NCBI GenBank assembly: GCA_965278945.1
Contig: OZ257128.1
Location: 1,426,001 to 1,490,000, forward strand
Direction of reading: 5' to 3'
DNA from: UBA10649 sp965278945
GTDB lineage: Bacteria > Actinomycetota > Actinomycetes > S36-B12
DNA length: 64,000 bases
Position numbers and translations under genes: made by a program. The number at the start of each line of letters is the position of its first letter. Positions within the stretch are counted from its first letter, which is position 1. The notes below the pieces were generated by a model. The model saw nothing but the letters and a program-made list of their open reading frames with translations, was not told the origin of the DNA and searched no databases. This document shows, one piece after another, positions 42,043-50,758 of the stretch.

Positions 42043-43209
42043 ATGAACGTCGGGTCACCGAAGTTGCCCGGAAGGCCATCGCGCGACTTCGTGGCGTCCG
42101 CGAGCGCGGCGACGATCTACTCGTTCGCGCTCGCGATCTCCAGCGTCGGCCTGCCGTTGCTGGCCCTCGGAGCAGGCTATTCGGCAGCCCAGGTCGGGAT
42201 ACTGGCGGCAATCTCCGCCGTTTCGCAACTGTTGACGCGACTGACACTGGGTGCCGTGATGCGCCGGTACGGCGACTGGACACTGATCGCCTCATCGGCG
42301 CTCATACTCGCCGTCAGCAACGGGTTGGCCGCGCTGTCGGCATCGGCGATCTCGCTCGTTCTCGCGGAACTCCTCCAGGGAGTGTCACGCGCCTTCTTCT
42401 GGACGGGAACCCAGACACATGTCGTCCGGCGTGCGACCAGTGCCGCAGCCGCACTCGCCGCCATCAATCTGGTGTCGTCAACCGGCCTGTTGGCCGGACC
42501 GGCAGTTGCCGGGATGCTCTCTGAGCACACGCCCGTGCTGGCGCTCAACGTCGCAGCTGGGGTGTCGCTTCTCGGCTGCGGACCCGCATTCTTCCTCGAT
42601 AGGCTGCCCCCATTCGTGCCGCCGGCCGACAAGCAACCCGGGCGCATGTACCGACGTCCGGGTGTCGCCCTCGGATGCTGGGGGGGATTCTCAGCGGGCG
42701 CGTGGCGCGGGGTGCTGGGATCGTATGTGCCGGTCGCGCTTGATCTAGCACGGCAGTCAGCATCGACGATCGGGATCCTCGTGTCCGTCGCGAATGCAGC
42801 AGCGCTGGTCGGATCTGGCGTGGCCGGCCGTATACGCGCGCATGCATTCCGCAAGGTGATCCTGATCGGCATGGTCGCGATGGGTGTTGCCACCGCGGCA
42901 GTCCCCGCCTTGGCTAGCCTCATCGTGCCGGCGGCGCTAGCCCTCATCGTGAGCGGCGTGGCGGCCGGTCTGGTCCAGGTGCTGAGCCTGGCGACCGCCT
43001 CCGACGCGGTGCACCCTGAGGAGCGAGGGGAGGCAATCGCGATAAGTGGAACCTTCCGCGCAGCCGCGCTCTTCGTCGCTCCGCTGGCCGTTGCAGCTAT
43101 GGTGCTCGTCATTCCGCTCGCCGCTGCCGTGGCGGTCGTCGGAACGGCAATGACCGCACCTGCACTCGCGTTGCGGTCACGCAGTCCTGGCGACGCGCGC
43201 AACTCCTAG
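42043..43209 (+). CDS. major facilitator superfamily transporter
   Basis: 388 residues with about twelve hydrophobic segments and a central hydrophilic loop (FLDRLPPFVPPADKQPGR). The second loop carries a basic MRRYGDW-like motif typical of MFS loop 2-3. There is no close substrate cue; placed before the meta-cleavage trio and behind a GntR operator, it could import the aromatic growth substrate or export an intermediate. Its 3' end overlaps the convergent aldolase gene by 4 bp. Confidence 0.85.
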   Translation: MNVGSPKLPGRPSRDFVASASAATIYSFALAISSVGLPLLALGAGYSAAQVGILAAISAVSQLLTRLTLGAVMRRYGDWTLIASSALILAVSNGLAALSASAISLVLAELLQGVSRAFFWTGTQTHVVRRATSAAAALAAINLVSSTGLLAGPAVAGMLSEHTPVLALNVAAGVSLLGCGPAFFLDRLPPFVPPADKQPGRMYRRPGVALGCWGGFSAGAWRGVLGSYVPVALDLARQSASTIGILVSVANAAALVGSGVAGRIRAHAFRKVILIGMVAMGVATAAVPALASLIVPAALALIVSGVAAGLVQVLSLATASDAVHPEERGEAIAISGTFRAAALFVAPLAVAAMVLVIPLAAAVAVVGTAMTAPALALRSRSPGDARNS

Positions 43210-44207
43210 GCGAGATCCAAAGCCACGTCGACGATAAGGTCCTCTTGGCCGCCGACCATCCTGCGCCTGCCGACCTCCACGAGGATCGCTCTCGTGTCGA
43301 GTCCATAGCGGTCCGCCGCAGCCTCCGCATGCCTGAGAAAACTCGAGTACACACCCGCGTAGCCGAGCGTCAGCGTCTCGCGATCGACGCGGACCGGGCG
43401 GTCCTGCAGCGGGCGCACCAGGTCGTCCGCTGCGTCCATGAGCGCGAACAGGTCGCATCCATGCTCCCAGCCGGACAGCTCGGCGACGGCAATGAACGCC
43501 TCGATCTGGCAGTTGCCAGCTCCCGCGCCCTGACCGGCGAGAGAGGCATCGACTCGGTACGCGCCTTCTTCGACGGCGATCACGGAGTTGGCCACTCCCA
43601 GCCCGAGATTGTGATGAGCGTGAATTCCGATCTCGGTCTCCGCCTTGAGCGCATGCCGAAGCGCACGCACTCGGTCCCGGGCGCCGGTCATCGTCAAGCG
43701 TCCGCCGGAGTCGGTCACGTAGACGCAGAGAGCTCCGGCCTTCTCCATGATCAGCGCCTGCTGCGCGAGCAAGTCGGGCTCCGTCATGTGGGACATCATC
43801 AGGAATCCTGCGACGTCCATTCCGAGCTCACGCGCCATTTGGATGTGCTGGATCGCGACATCCGCCTCTGTGCAGTGGGTGGCCACGCGCACCGACTGCA
43901 CACCGAGGTCGTGTGCATGCCTGAGATCCTCGATCGTGCCGATGCCGGGAAGCAACAGCGTCGTGAGCTTCGCGTTCGAGATCACGTCGGCGGCCGCAGC
44001 GATCCACTCCCAGTCGGTATGCGCACCCGGGCCGTAAGTGACACTGCTGCCGCCGAGGCCGTCTCCGTGCGTCACCTCGATGGCCGCTACTCCCGCTGCG
44101 TCCAGCGCACCGGCTATCGAACGAACCTGCTCCAGCGAGTACTGATGCCGGACGGAATGCATCCCGTCGCGCAGGGTTACATCTTGGATGTAGAGCTTGG
44201 TCGTCAT
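43206..44207 (-). CDS. mhpE: 4-hydroxy-2-oxovalerate aldolase
   Basis: 333 residues; the ATG at 44207 overlaps the acetaldehyde dehydrogenase stop. DmpG/MhpE/BphI features: IQDVTLRDGMHSVRHQYS with the metal Asp, GVAAIEVTHGDGLGGSS, IHAHHNLGLGVANS with the metal His pair, and DASLAGQGAGAGN. It cleaves 4-hydroxy-2-oxovalerate to pyruvate and acetaldehyde, which is channelled to the dehydrogenase partner encoded just upstream. The symbol follows E. coli usage; actinobacterial homologues carry other names (HsaF, BphI). Confidence 0.95.
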   Translation of the reverse strand: MTTKLYIQDVTLRDGMHSVRHQYSLEQVRSIAGALDAAGVAAIEVTHGDGLGGSSVTYGPGAHTDWEWIAAAADVISNAKLTTLLLPGIGTIEDLRHAHDLGVQSVRVATHCTEADVAIQHIQMARELGMDVAGFLMMSHMTEPDLLAQQALIMEKAGALCVYVTDSGGRLTMTGARDRVRALRHALKAETEIGIHAHHNLGLGVANSVIAVEEGAYRVDASLAGQGAGAGNCQIEAFIAVAELSGWEHGCDLFALMDAADDLVRPLQDRPVRVDRETLTLGYAGVYSSFLRHAEAAADRYGLDTRAILVEVGRRRMVGGQEDLIVDVALDLA

Positions 44208-45157
44208 CGGGTGACCGACTCCCCCTTCGCGCTCTGCGTCTGGCCCATGCGCTCGGCGACCTGAAGCGCTGCCGACGTCATGATGTCCAGATTGCCCGCA
44301 TATGCCGGCAGATAGTGCCCGGCTCCCTCAACCTCAAGGAACACGCTTACCATCAGGCGGTCGATAGAGGGAAGGCCCGGAGTAAGAACTCGTTCAGTCG
44401 ATCCGGCCGGGACAGGACGGAACTGAACCTGCTGTTTCAGGCGATAGCCCGGTACGTATGCGGCGACTTCGGCGACGACCGCCTCCACCGAGGCGGTTAC
44501 GGCGTCGCGGTCGACGACATCGATGATCGCGACCACGGTGTCGCGCATGAGCAGGGGCGGCTCGGCGGGATTCAGCACGATGATCGCCTTGCCCCGCGTC
44601 GCGCCACCGACAACCTCGATTGCGCGCGACGTGGTCTCGGTGAACTCGTCGATATTGGCGCGTGTTCCCACTCCCGCCGACTTGGAGGCGATCGATGCGA
44701 CAATCTCCGCGTAGTGAACGGGCGTCACCCGTGCGATCGCGGCCACGATCGGAATCGTCGCCTGACCGCCACATGTGACCATGTTGACGTTGCGACTGCG
44801 CAGGTGCTTATCGAGATTGACGGAGGGCACAACGTAGGGTCCGATCGCGGCGGGTGTCAGGTCGATGACGCTGACGTGGGTGTCGCGCAGAACGGCGTCG
44901 TTGTGCGCATGGGCCGCGGCCGACGTTGCGTCGAACACTATTCCGATCTCATCGAACTCGGGAAGCTCGAGGAGACCCTCTACGCCATTGGACACGGCCA
45001 CGACTCCGAGGCGCGTTGCCCGCTTCAGTCCGTCAGAGTCGGGGTCGATCCCGACGAGTGCTCCCATCTGAAGCGCGGCGGACGTACGCAGGACCTTGAT
45101 CATGAGGTCGGTGCCTATGTTCCCCGAACCGATCACCGCGACCTTGGTCCTCGTCAC
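44204..45157 (-). CDS. mhpF: acetaldehyde dehydrogenase (acylating)
   Basis: 317 residues; the GTG at 45157 overlaps the hydratase stop (GTGA). N-terminal NAD motif VAVIGSGNIGTDLMIKVL, catalytic Cys in NMVTCGGQATIP, and the C-terminal dimer/aldolase-contact region (VSVFLEVEGAGHYLPAYAGN) fit MhpF/DmpF/BphJ. It converts acetaldehyde from the aldolase to acetyl-CoA with NAD+ and CoA in a heteromeric complex. Gene order hydratase-dehydrogenase-aldolase is the standard one. Confidence 0.95.
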   Translation of the reverse strand: MTRTKVAVIGSGNIGTDLMIKVLRTSAALQMGALVGIDPDSDGLKRATRLGVVAVSNGVEGLLELPEFDEIGIVFDATSAAAHAHNDAVLRDTHVSVIDLTPAAIGPYVVPSVNLDKHLRSRNVNMVTCGGQATIPIVAAIARVTPVHYAEIVASIASKSAGVGTRANIDEFTETTSRAIEVVGGATRGKAIIVLNPAEPPLLMRDTVVAIIDVVDRDAVTASVEAVVAEVAAYVPGYRLKQQVQFRPVPAGSTERVLTPGLPSIDRLMVSVFLEVEGAGHYLPAYAGNLDIMTSAALQVAERMGQTQSAKGESVTR

Positions 45158-45951
45158 GACAGCTCCCGTTCCGCGAATCCGACTGCAACTTTACCCAGGC
45201 CGGAGATGTTCACCGTGACCTGGTCACCGGGTTCAGCCGGCACCATCGGCCCAAGCGCGCCGCTGAGTACAACCTCGCCTGCCCGTAACGGATCTCCGAC
45301 ATCGCGCGACGCGCGGGCCAGCCACAGGACCGCGAGCAACGGATCCCCGAGGCACGCCCTGCCGGAACCCGAGGACTGGACGGCGCCGTTGACCGTGAGC
45401 GTCATCTCGACGTCCCGAGGAACGAGGCTCGCGACATCCACAGCCGATGCGCCAAGGACGAAGAGGCCACTCGACGCATTGTCGGCGACCGTGTCGGCGA
45501 TGGTGATGTCCCACCCCGCGATGCGGCTGTCGACGATCTCGATCGCCGCGTGAGCGGACTCGATCGCCGCGAGAATCGACTCGACGGACTCTAGCGAGCC
45601 ATCGAGGTCACGTCCGAGGACGAAGGCGATCTCCCCCTCAACCTTGGGCTGCAGCAGCGCGCCCGAAGCCACTGTGCCACCGTCGGCCACGACCATGTCG
45701 CTGAGCAGAGAGCCGAAGTCGGGCTGGTCGACACCGAGCTGACGCTGGACGGCCTCGGATGTCAGGCCGATCTTGCGTCCTATGCGCGCACTTCCCTCCG
45801 CGACTCGGCGAGCAACGTTCACCGAGGCCACCGCGTATGCGGTTGAGACATCGGTGCTGCCGATCAGGTCGCGAACGGGACTACAGGGCGTGGACGTCTC
45901 CTCGGCCTCGCGCAGGCGCGCGGCGGCCGCCGCAATCGGATCGGTGATCAA
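45154..45951 (-). CDS. mhpD: 2-oxopent-4-enoate (2-hydroxypentadienoate) hydratase
   Basis: 265 residues; a TTG start at 45951, seven bases after AAGGAGGG, decides the N-terminus. Motifs: RKIGLTSEAVQRQLGVDQPD, EGEIAFVLGRDLDG with the metal-binding Glu, and HAAIEIVDSRIAGWDI. It hydrates 2-hydroxypenta-2,4-dienoate released by the MhpC-like hydrolases. First gene of the trio; divergent from an IclR regulator 122 bp away, with a TGTTCC-N7-GGAACA palindrome between. Confidence 0.93.
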   Translation of the reverse strand: MITDPIAAAAARLREAEETSTPCSPVRDLIGSTDVSTAYAVASVNVARRVAEGSARIGRKIGLTSEAVQRQLGVDQPDFGSLLSDMVVADGGTVASGALLQPKVEGEIAFVLGRDLDGSLESVESILAAIESAHAAIEIVDSRIAGWDITIADTVADNASSGLFVLGASAVDVASLVPRDVEMTLTVNGAVQSSGSGRACLGDPLLAVLWLARASRDVGDPLRAGEVVLSGALGPMVPAEPGDQVTVNISGLGKVAVGFAERELS

Positions 45952-46028
45952 GCCGGGCCCTCCTTGTCAACGCGGCGGCGCCGCTTCTGGGTCAGGTATA
46001 GACGCAAGCGAGCCGACACACCACACTC

Positions 46029-46047
46029 TGTTCCATGCCACGGAACA
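46029..46047. promoter_or_regulatory. candidate IclR operator
   Basis: TGTTCC-ATGCCAC-GGAACA is a perfect 6+6 inverted repeat between the hydratase and IclR genes. It overlaps an in-frame ATG (46035), which supports the downstream start at 46074 for the regulator. Confidence 0.55.
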
Positions 46048-46073
46048 AAAGGTCGCGAGCAGGAGCGAATCCG

Positions 46074-46862
46074 ATGGCCGGGACCGTTTCGAGGCCTCGT
46101 CAGCCAGCCGCCGATGATCCGCGACTGAGCATGCTTGAGCGTGGTGTGCACGTTCTACAGGCGTTCCGGCCGACGGGACAGCCGATGGGCCTCTCCGAGA
46201 TCGCCAGGCGCACTGACCTACCCAAGACGACCACGCACCGACTCATCGCGGAGCTCGAGTCCCTCGGACTTCTCAACCGCGGTCCCGATGGCTACGTCCT
46301 TGGTCACGCGATCTTCGAGCTCGGGGAGCTCGTACCGATCAAGAAGGAGCTCCGAGAGGCTGCACTGCCGTTCATGCAGGACCTCTACGTGGCGACGCAT
46401 GAGACTGTGCACCTCGGCGTGCGTGACGATCTGGATGTCCTCTACGCCGAGAAAATTCGAGGCCACTCAGGCATTGACATGCCTTCTCGCGTCGGTGGGA
46501 GACTGCCGCTCTCCTGTACAGGCATTGGCAAGACGCTCCTCGCATTCTCGTCAGACAGCCTAATTTCCGAGGTGCTCTCACGTCCGCTGCGTCGTCTCAC
46601 CGAGTTCTCAATCACTGATCCAACCGTGCTCACCGACGAACTCGCGGCGATCCTCACTGCGGGCGTGGGCTACGACCGCGCAGAGGCAACAGTCGGCGTC
46701 AGTTGCGTCGCCGCGCCCGTGCTCCTGCGCGGAGAGCCGGTCGCCGCACTGTCAATCTCCGTGCCATCGTCACAGATGCATCCCGCTCGCCTTGCTCCGG
46801 CAGTCAAGACTGCAGCGCTTGCACTGTCGCGATTCCTTCAAGCAAACCGACTGTCATCCTGA
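46074..46862 (+). CDS. IclR-family transcriptional regulator
   Basis: 262 residues from the ATG at 46074 (AGGAG nine bases upstream); an ATG at 46035 lies within the palindrome. N-terminal winged helix (LSEIARRTDLPKTTTHRLIA) and C-terminal IclR effector domain (VGGRLPLSCTGIGKTLLA, AGVGYDRAEATVGVSCVAAP) are complete. Probably controls the divergent hydratase operon in response to an aromatic acid. Its stop overlaps the convergent mutase gene by 25 bp. Confidence 0.87.
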   Translation: MAGTVSRPRQPAADDPRLSMLERGVHVLQAFRPTGQPMGLSEIARRTDLPKTTTHRLIAELESLGLLNRGPDGYVLGHAIFELGELVPIKKELREAALPFMQDLYVATHETVHLGVRDDLDVLYAEKIRGHSGIDMPSRVGGRLPLSCTGIGKTLLAFSSDSLISEVLSRPLRRLTEFSITDPTVLTDELAAILTAGVGYDRAEATVGVSCVAAPVLLRGEPVAALSISVPSSQMHPARLAPAVKTAALALSRFLQANRLSS

Positions 46863-47572
46863 CGTGCGAGGCGCCGAGGGCCGCCGCCTGTTGGTCGAAG
46901 ATCGCGAGAGAGGCGATACACCAATGGCGTGCCAGTCGGGACATCCAGACTAGAGAGGGCCGCGCCGGCGCGCTGCTCTATGAGAACCATCAGCGCTCGC
47001 ATCGAGTTGCCGTGAGCCGTCACAAGCGTCAGGTGCCCGCTCCTGAGGTCGGGAACAATCGATTCGATCCAGTACGGGACGAGCCTTCGAGCGACATCCT
47101 CGATGCTCTCGCCCCAGGGCCGCGATCCAGGAGCCAAAGAGCGATACCGCGAGTCAGTGAGTTGCCTCGTCTCGTCGGTGAACTCCTGCGGAGGCGGGCG
47201 AGTTGAATACGAACGGCGCCAGCGCATGACCTGCTCCGCGCCGTACTCCTCGATCGCATCCGCCCGGGACCGCCCCTGCAACGCGCCGTAGTGACGTTCA
47301 TTGAGCCTCCAGGTCCGCCGGACGGGGATCCAGTCGCGACCGCACGCCTCAAGCGCAAGGTCAGCAGTACGCACGGCGCGGTGCAGTAGTGACGTATGCA
47401 CCACATCAGGGAGCAGACCGGCAGCAGCGAGCAACCTTCCCGCCTCAGCCGCCTCGTGCTCCCCGACAGTCGTTAGATGAACGTCGACCCAACCCGCGAA
47501 GCGCTCTTCGACATTCCACTCACTCTCGCCATGGCGCAGGAGAATCAAGGTACTCGGCGCGACAACTGACAC
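46838..47572 (-). CDS. 2,3-bisphosphoglycerate-dependent phosphoglycerate mutase-like protein
   Basis: 244 residues from the GTG at 47572; the frame extends to 47674 but that part is debris of another gene. Histidine-phosphatase motif LILLRHGESEWNVEERFAGW, then RTWRLNERHYGALQG and LVTAHGNSMRALMV with the second His. This is the GpmA pattern and length. The reaction interconverts 3- and 2-phosphoglycerate; why it sits here is unclear, perhaps to pull pyruvate-derived carbon into gluconeogenesis, or simply carried along. Confidence 0.85.
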   Translation of the reverse strand: MSVVAPSTLILLRHGESEWNVEERFAGWVDVHLTTVGEHEAAEAGRLLAAAGLLPDVVHTSLLHRAVRTADLALEACGRDWIPVRRTWRLNERHYGALQGRSRADAIEEYGAEQVMRWRRSYSTRPPPQEFTDETRQLTDSRYRSLAPGSRPWGESIEDVARRLVPYWIESIVPDLRSGHLTLVTAHGNSMRALMVLIEQRAGAALSSLDVPTGTPLVYRLSRDLRPTGGGPRRLARQDDSRFA

Positions 47573-47639
47573 GGGATGAGTTTCCAGCAAACCCAGGCAG
47601 TCAGTGAAGGCAGGGTAGCGCGAGGCTGATGAATCCTCA

Positions 47640-47890
47640 TTGCGTCGCCGACCCCAATATCCGTCATGGAACAAGGGCGGCCCTCGACACTAGATTCGTA
47701 TACTTCGGTCGCTCGGCAGTGGGACCGGTCGCGCCCTTCTCAATCACGATGCTCATATGGCGACCGGGGAGAGCCTCGGCTGCGGAGGACTTCCGCAGTT
47801 TTGTGTCACCGGCCCGATGATGGCCGTGGCGTCGTAATAGCGGGCATCTGCCCCCACCAACTCGACCCAACTGGCCCTACTCGCTGCTGG
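47640..47890 (-). pseudogene. chimeric debris of dehydrogenase, extradiol dioxygenase and hydrolase genes
   Basis: Three joined fragments match the 12.8-15.9 kb genes. 47640-47750 resembles the Pht4-like gene near 14765-14875 (GTCATGGAACAA, GTCGCGCCCTTCTC). 47765-47820 resembles the MhpB-like gene near 13270-13322 (VTQNCG-PPQPRL). 47825-47890 resembles the hydrolase N-terminus near 14550-14610. The fragments are diverged, so they come from an older or different copy of the same operon. From 47891 to 48536 there is no secure gene; an 84-codon plus-strand frame at 47979-48233 lacks a good start signal and any motif. Confidence 0.75.
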
Positions 47891-48536
47891 ACTCCCGCTA
47901 CGGCAGGTCAGACCGACTGGACTGCGGGACCGTATTCGTTCGGCGTGAGCGACGCCCATGATTGGATAGAATGGTCTAATGATTGTACTTAGTTCCAAGG
48001 CCAAGAACGGAGTTACGTTGGCCGAGACGCCTGGGGAACCCATCAGGTCCCCAATTGCGGTTGTTGTATTGGGAACGAGCGCCCCGCGCTGGGATCTCGG
48101 GACAATGCGCGAGTGGCGGTGGGTGAACGGGGAGGCCGATGTCTGGGAGGGACTAGTTGACCTAGGGGACGACGGAAGGTCGTGGATTCGTGGAGATCGC
48201 CTGAGGAGAATCGCAGTATGCGAGAAGCCCTGAGGGATCGAGGCACGGTGACGCCCGTCTGAGTTGAGGCCTTCCCTCGTCAGGCTCAGGTCAACTATTC
48301 GATCGTGCGACTTAGTTCCCATGTCGTCACCGCGCTAACAGAAGCTCCTGCGGATTCCTTAGACTCGGCCCTGCTTCGCCTCGGATCGTCACTCGCTACT
48401 GGTCCGCACTGCGGATTCGAGATACCTCGCGCATGCGCTATCCGTGGGTTCAAGCCGGATCGCACCAAAAGTGCCAAGCAGGGGGCCGGGCCGCAGTTCT
48501 TGTCCGAGACATCGTCACTTACAGGCTAATGAGAAT

Positions 48537-48935
48537 TTAGAGGAGGCCATCAACGATGTCGGCCAGATGGCGCAACAGTGGTGCGGCCAGCGCGCGCTCG
48601 GTGTCCGAGAGTCCGCCCCACGCGCCCGCGAGGTGGTCGGCGACGACTTCGCGCTTGGTGTCAAGGAACTCCTCGCCCTGCGGGGTTAACGTCACCGCAC
48701 GTCGACGCGCATCCGTCGTGTCTGCGACGACCTGCGCGAGGCCCTGCCGGACCAGTCCAGCGACGCTACGCGTGACGGTGGGTTGCGACAGGCCCGCCAA
48801 CTCGGCGACCGCGCTGATCCCGGCGACGCCGGTCTCATCGATAGCGTCCATTAACACCAACTGGGGGACGGTGATGTCCTCAAACAGGGGTTGCATGCGC
48901 CCCCGAGTGCGACGAGCGGCCGCGAGGAAGGCCAT
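48537..48935 (-). CDS. MarR-family regulator, probably 5' truncated
   Basis: 132 residues from the ATG at 48935. MarR winged helix: ITVPQLVLMDAIDETG, ELAGLSQPTVTRSVAGLVRQ, then the wing DTTDARRRAVTLTPQGEEF and the C-terminal dimer helix. The frame continues upstream without a stop into a piece of cytochrome oxidase, and the usual first 10-20 residues of a MarR protein look lost, so it may be inactive or expressed as a fusion. Its last 47 bp have a near-copy at 11766. Confidence 0.65.
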   Translation of the reverse strand: MAFLAAARRTRGRMQPLFEDITVPQLVLMDAIDETGVAGISAVAELAGLSQPTVTRSVAGLVRQGLAQVVADTTDARRRAVTLTPQGEEFLDTKREVVADHLAGAWGGLSDTERALAAPLLRHLADIVDGLL

Positions 48936-48953
48936 GAGAGCGCCGGCACGAGA

Positions 48954-49136
48954 GAAGTGATGCGAAAGGAACCCGACGAACACCAGGCAGAGATGGATCC
49001 TGCCGAGGTGCTCGCCGAGCATCCGACCGGCCATCTTCGGGCACCCCAAGTACAGGCCCACGGAAATCATGAACACGACTATGCCGAAGACGGTGTTGTG
49101 GAAGTGCGCGATAACGAAGTCGACCCCATTCGCCAC
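48954..49136 (-). pseudogene. fragment of cytochrome c oxidase subunit I (CtaD-like)
   Basis: About 61 codons read VDFVIAHFHNTVFGIVVF, then GLYLGCPKMAGRMLGEHLGR and IHLCLVFVGF. These match the heme-copper oxidase segment around the AHFH histidines and the PKMTGR loop. It is in the same frame as the MarR gene below it, with no stop between. Nothing else of the oxidase is present. The remaining part of 48936-49241 shows no gene. Confidence 0.75.
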
Positions 49137-49241
49137 TCGGGTAGTCGAAACAGCACGAGTTGCGGGATGGTGATGCAAGGTTACGTCCGCCGGTTCACGA
49201 CGATGTATGCGTCGAAATCCCCATCAGGTGGGAGGGTGGGT

Positions 49242-49880
49242 TCAAGACAGTCCGAGCGTTACCGGCGCGCCGGTTCGGGACGCTAATTCGTCGAACGTCA
49301 TTTCTGGGGCGAGTTCACGCACGACGAAACCGTCGGGAGCAATATCCAGAACGGCCCGGTCGGTTATGACTCGATGGACAACGCCCTTTCCTGTGAGAGG
49401 CAGCGTGCAGTTCTCGACCAGCTTGAAGGATCCATCCTTGGCGATGTGTTCCATGAGGACGATTACGCGATGTGCTCCGTGAACGAGATCCATCGCTCCG
49501 CCCATGCCTTTGACCGATGTTCCCGGAACCATCCAATTGGCAAGATCGCCGCAGGCCGAGACCTGCATGCCCCCGAGGACCGCGATATCGATCTTGCCGC
49601 CGCGGATCATTCCGAATGATGTCGCTGAGTCAAAGGTTGAGCCTCCGCGCCTGACCGTTACCGTCTCTTTGCCGGCGTTGATTACATCAGGATCCTCACC
49701 GCCCGTGAATGGGTAAGGCCCCATGCCAAGTAGGCCATTCTCGGATTGAAGAACGATGTCCAGATCTTCTGACAGGTGTGCGGGGATGAGGGTCGGCAAC
49801 CCAATTCCGAGGTTGACGTACATTCCGTCCGAAAGTTCGGAGGCGGCTCGCGACGCCATCTCCTCTCGGGTCCAGGGCAT
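49242..49880 (-). CDS. 3-oxoacid CoA-transferase subunit B
   Basis: 212 residues; the ATG at 49880 directly follows the subunit A stop. Catalytic Glu in LQSENGLLGMGP, the GIGLPTLIP loop and GGMQVSACGDLANWMVPG are typical of SCOT/PcaJ-type beta subunits. With subunit A it transfers CoA from succinyl-CoA to a 3-oxoacid such as 3-oxoadipate or acetoacetate. The divergent IclR suggests control by an aromatic or alicyclic catabolite. Confidence 0.92.
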   Translation of the reverse strand: MPWTREEMASRAASELSDGMYVNLGIGLPTLIPAHLSEDLDIVLQSENGLLGMGPYPFTGGEDPDVINAGKETVTVRRGGSTFDSATSFGMIRGGKIDIAVLGGMQVSACGDLANWMVPGTSVKGMGGAMDLVHGAHRVIVLMEHIAKDGSFKLVENCTLPLTGKGVVHRVITDRAVLDIAPDGFVVRELAPEMTFDELASRTGAPVTLGLS

Positions 49881-50687
49881 TTAGCGGTCCGTTGAACGCA
49901 TGTGAGGCCGAACCCTGAGTCGCTCGACGTGCTTGTCGGCTGCTTGTCCTGGAGTCAATGGTACGACTCGGTTAACAAAGACCCCGGGCGTGTGGATCTC
50001 ATCGGGATCAAGTTCTCCGAGCTCGACGAGATTCTCTACTTCCGCAATGGTTATGATGCCTGCCATTGCCGCAATGGGATTGAAGTTGCGGGCTGTGCGC
50101 CGGTAGACGAGGTTCCCGTGTCGATCGCCCTTCCATGCGCGGACCAGAGCAAAGTCTGCGGTGATTGCTTCTTCCAGGACAAATGTCTCGTCGCCGGTAC
50201 GTGTACGAAACTCGCGAGTCGGCTTCGGTGGTGAGGCCGTGAGTATTTCGCCCTCATCGCCGTACTTCCACGGAAGTCCTCCCTCGGCTATTGCGGTTCC
50301 AACGCCCGCAGGAACGTAGAACGCGGGTATGCCGCAACCCCCAGCCCGTAAGCGTTCAGCCAGGCTGCCCTGTGGCGTCAGCTCGACTTCCAGTTCACCC
50401 GCCAGATATTGACGTGCAAACTCCTTGTTCTCGCCAACGTACGATGCAACGATGCGACGGATTCGGTGAGCCGCAAGGAGTTTCCCCAGTCCGAAGTTGT
50501 CTGTTCCGGCGTTGTTGGACACGACTTCGAGATCCGTGACGCCCGACGCCAAGACTGCGTCGAGGAGGACGGTCGGGATTCCGCAAAGCCCGAAGCCCCC
50601 GACTGCAACCAGCGATCCCGAGGCGAGGCCGACGATGGCACTATCAGCCGACGTAAAGACTTTATCCACCGTCATCGTTCCCTTCAT
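49881..50687 (-). CDS. 3-oxoacid CoA-transferase subunit A
   Basis: 268 residues from the ATG at 50687 (an ATG at 50675 after AAGGGA is an alternative). CoA-binding motif VAVGGFGLCGIPTVLLDA, then VSNNAGTDNFGLGKLL and SYVGENKEFARQYLAGELEV fit SCOT/PcaI alpha subunits. About 30 residues longer at the C-terminus than compact forms. It is the first gene of a two-gene operon divergent from the IclR gene. Confidence 0.92.
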   Translation of the reverse strand: MKGTMTVDKVFTSADSAIVGLASGSLVAVGGFGLCGIPTVLLDAVLASGVTDLEVVSNNAGTDNFGLGKLLAAHRIRRIVASYVGENKEFARQYLAGELEVELTPQGSLAERLRAGGCGIPAFYVPAGVGTAIAEGGLPWKYGDEGEILTASPPKPTREFRTRTGDETFVLEEAITADFALVRAWKGDRHGNLVYRRTARNFNPIAAMAGIITIAEVENLVELGELDPDEIHTPGVFVNRVVPLTPGQAADKHVERLRVRPHMRSTDR

Positions 50688-50758
50688 GCCGACGCCTATG
50701 GAATCGCTCGTTCACCCAGAGGTCAACCAATCGGTGCCAGAGTGGAGGAAGATGCTCG

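Noticed and set aside
42177..43202. 341-codon minus-strand frame
   Set aside because: Antisense shadow of the MFS transporter; Ala/Thr/Arg-rich composition typical of GC-rich shadows.
44315..45553. 412-codon plus-strand frame
   Set aside because: Antisense to the acetaldehyde dehydrogenase and hydratase, which have clear catalytic motifs.
48305..48529. 74-codon plus-strand frame
   Set aside because: No start signal or motif; lies in a debris zone between pseudogene fragments and the MarR gene.
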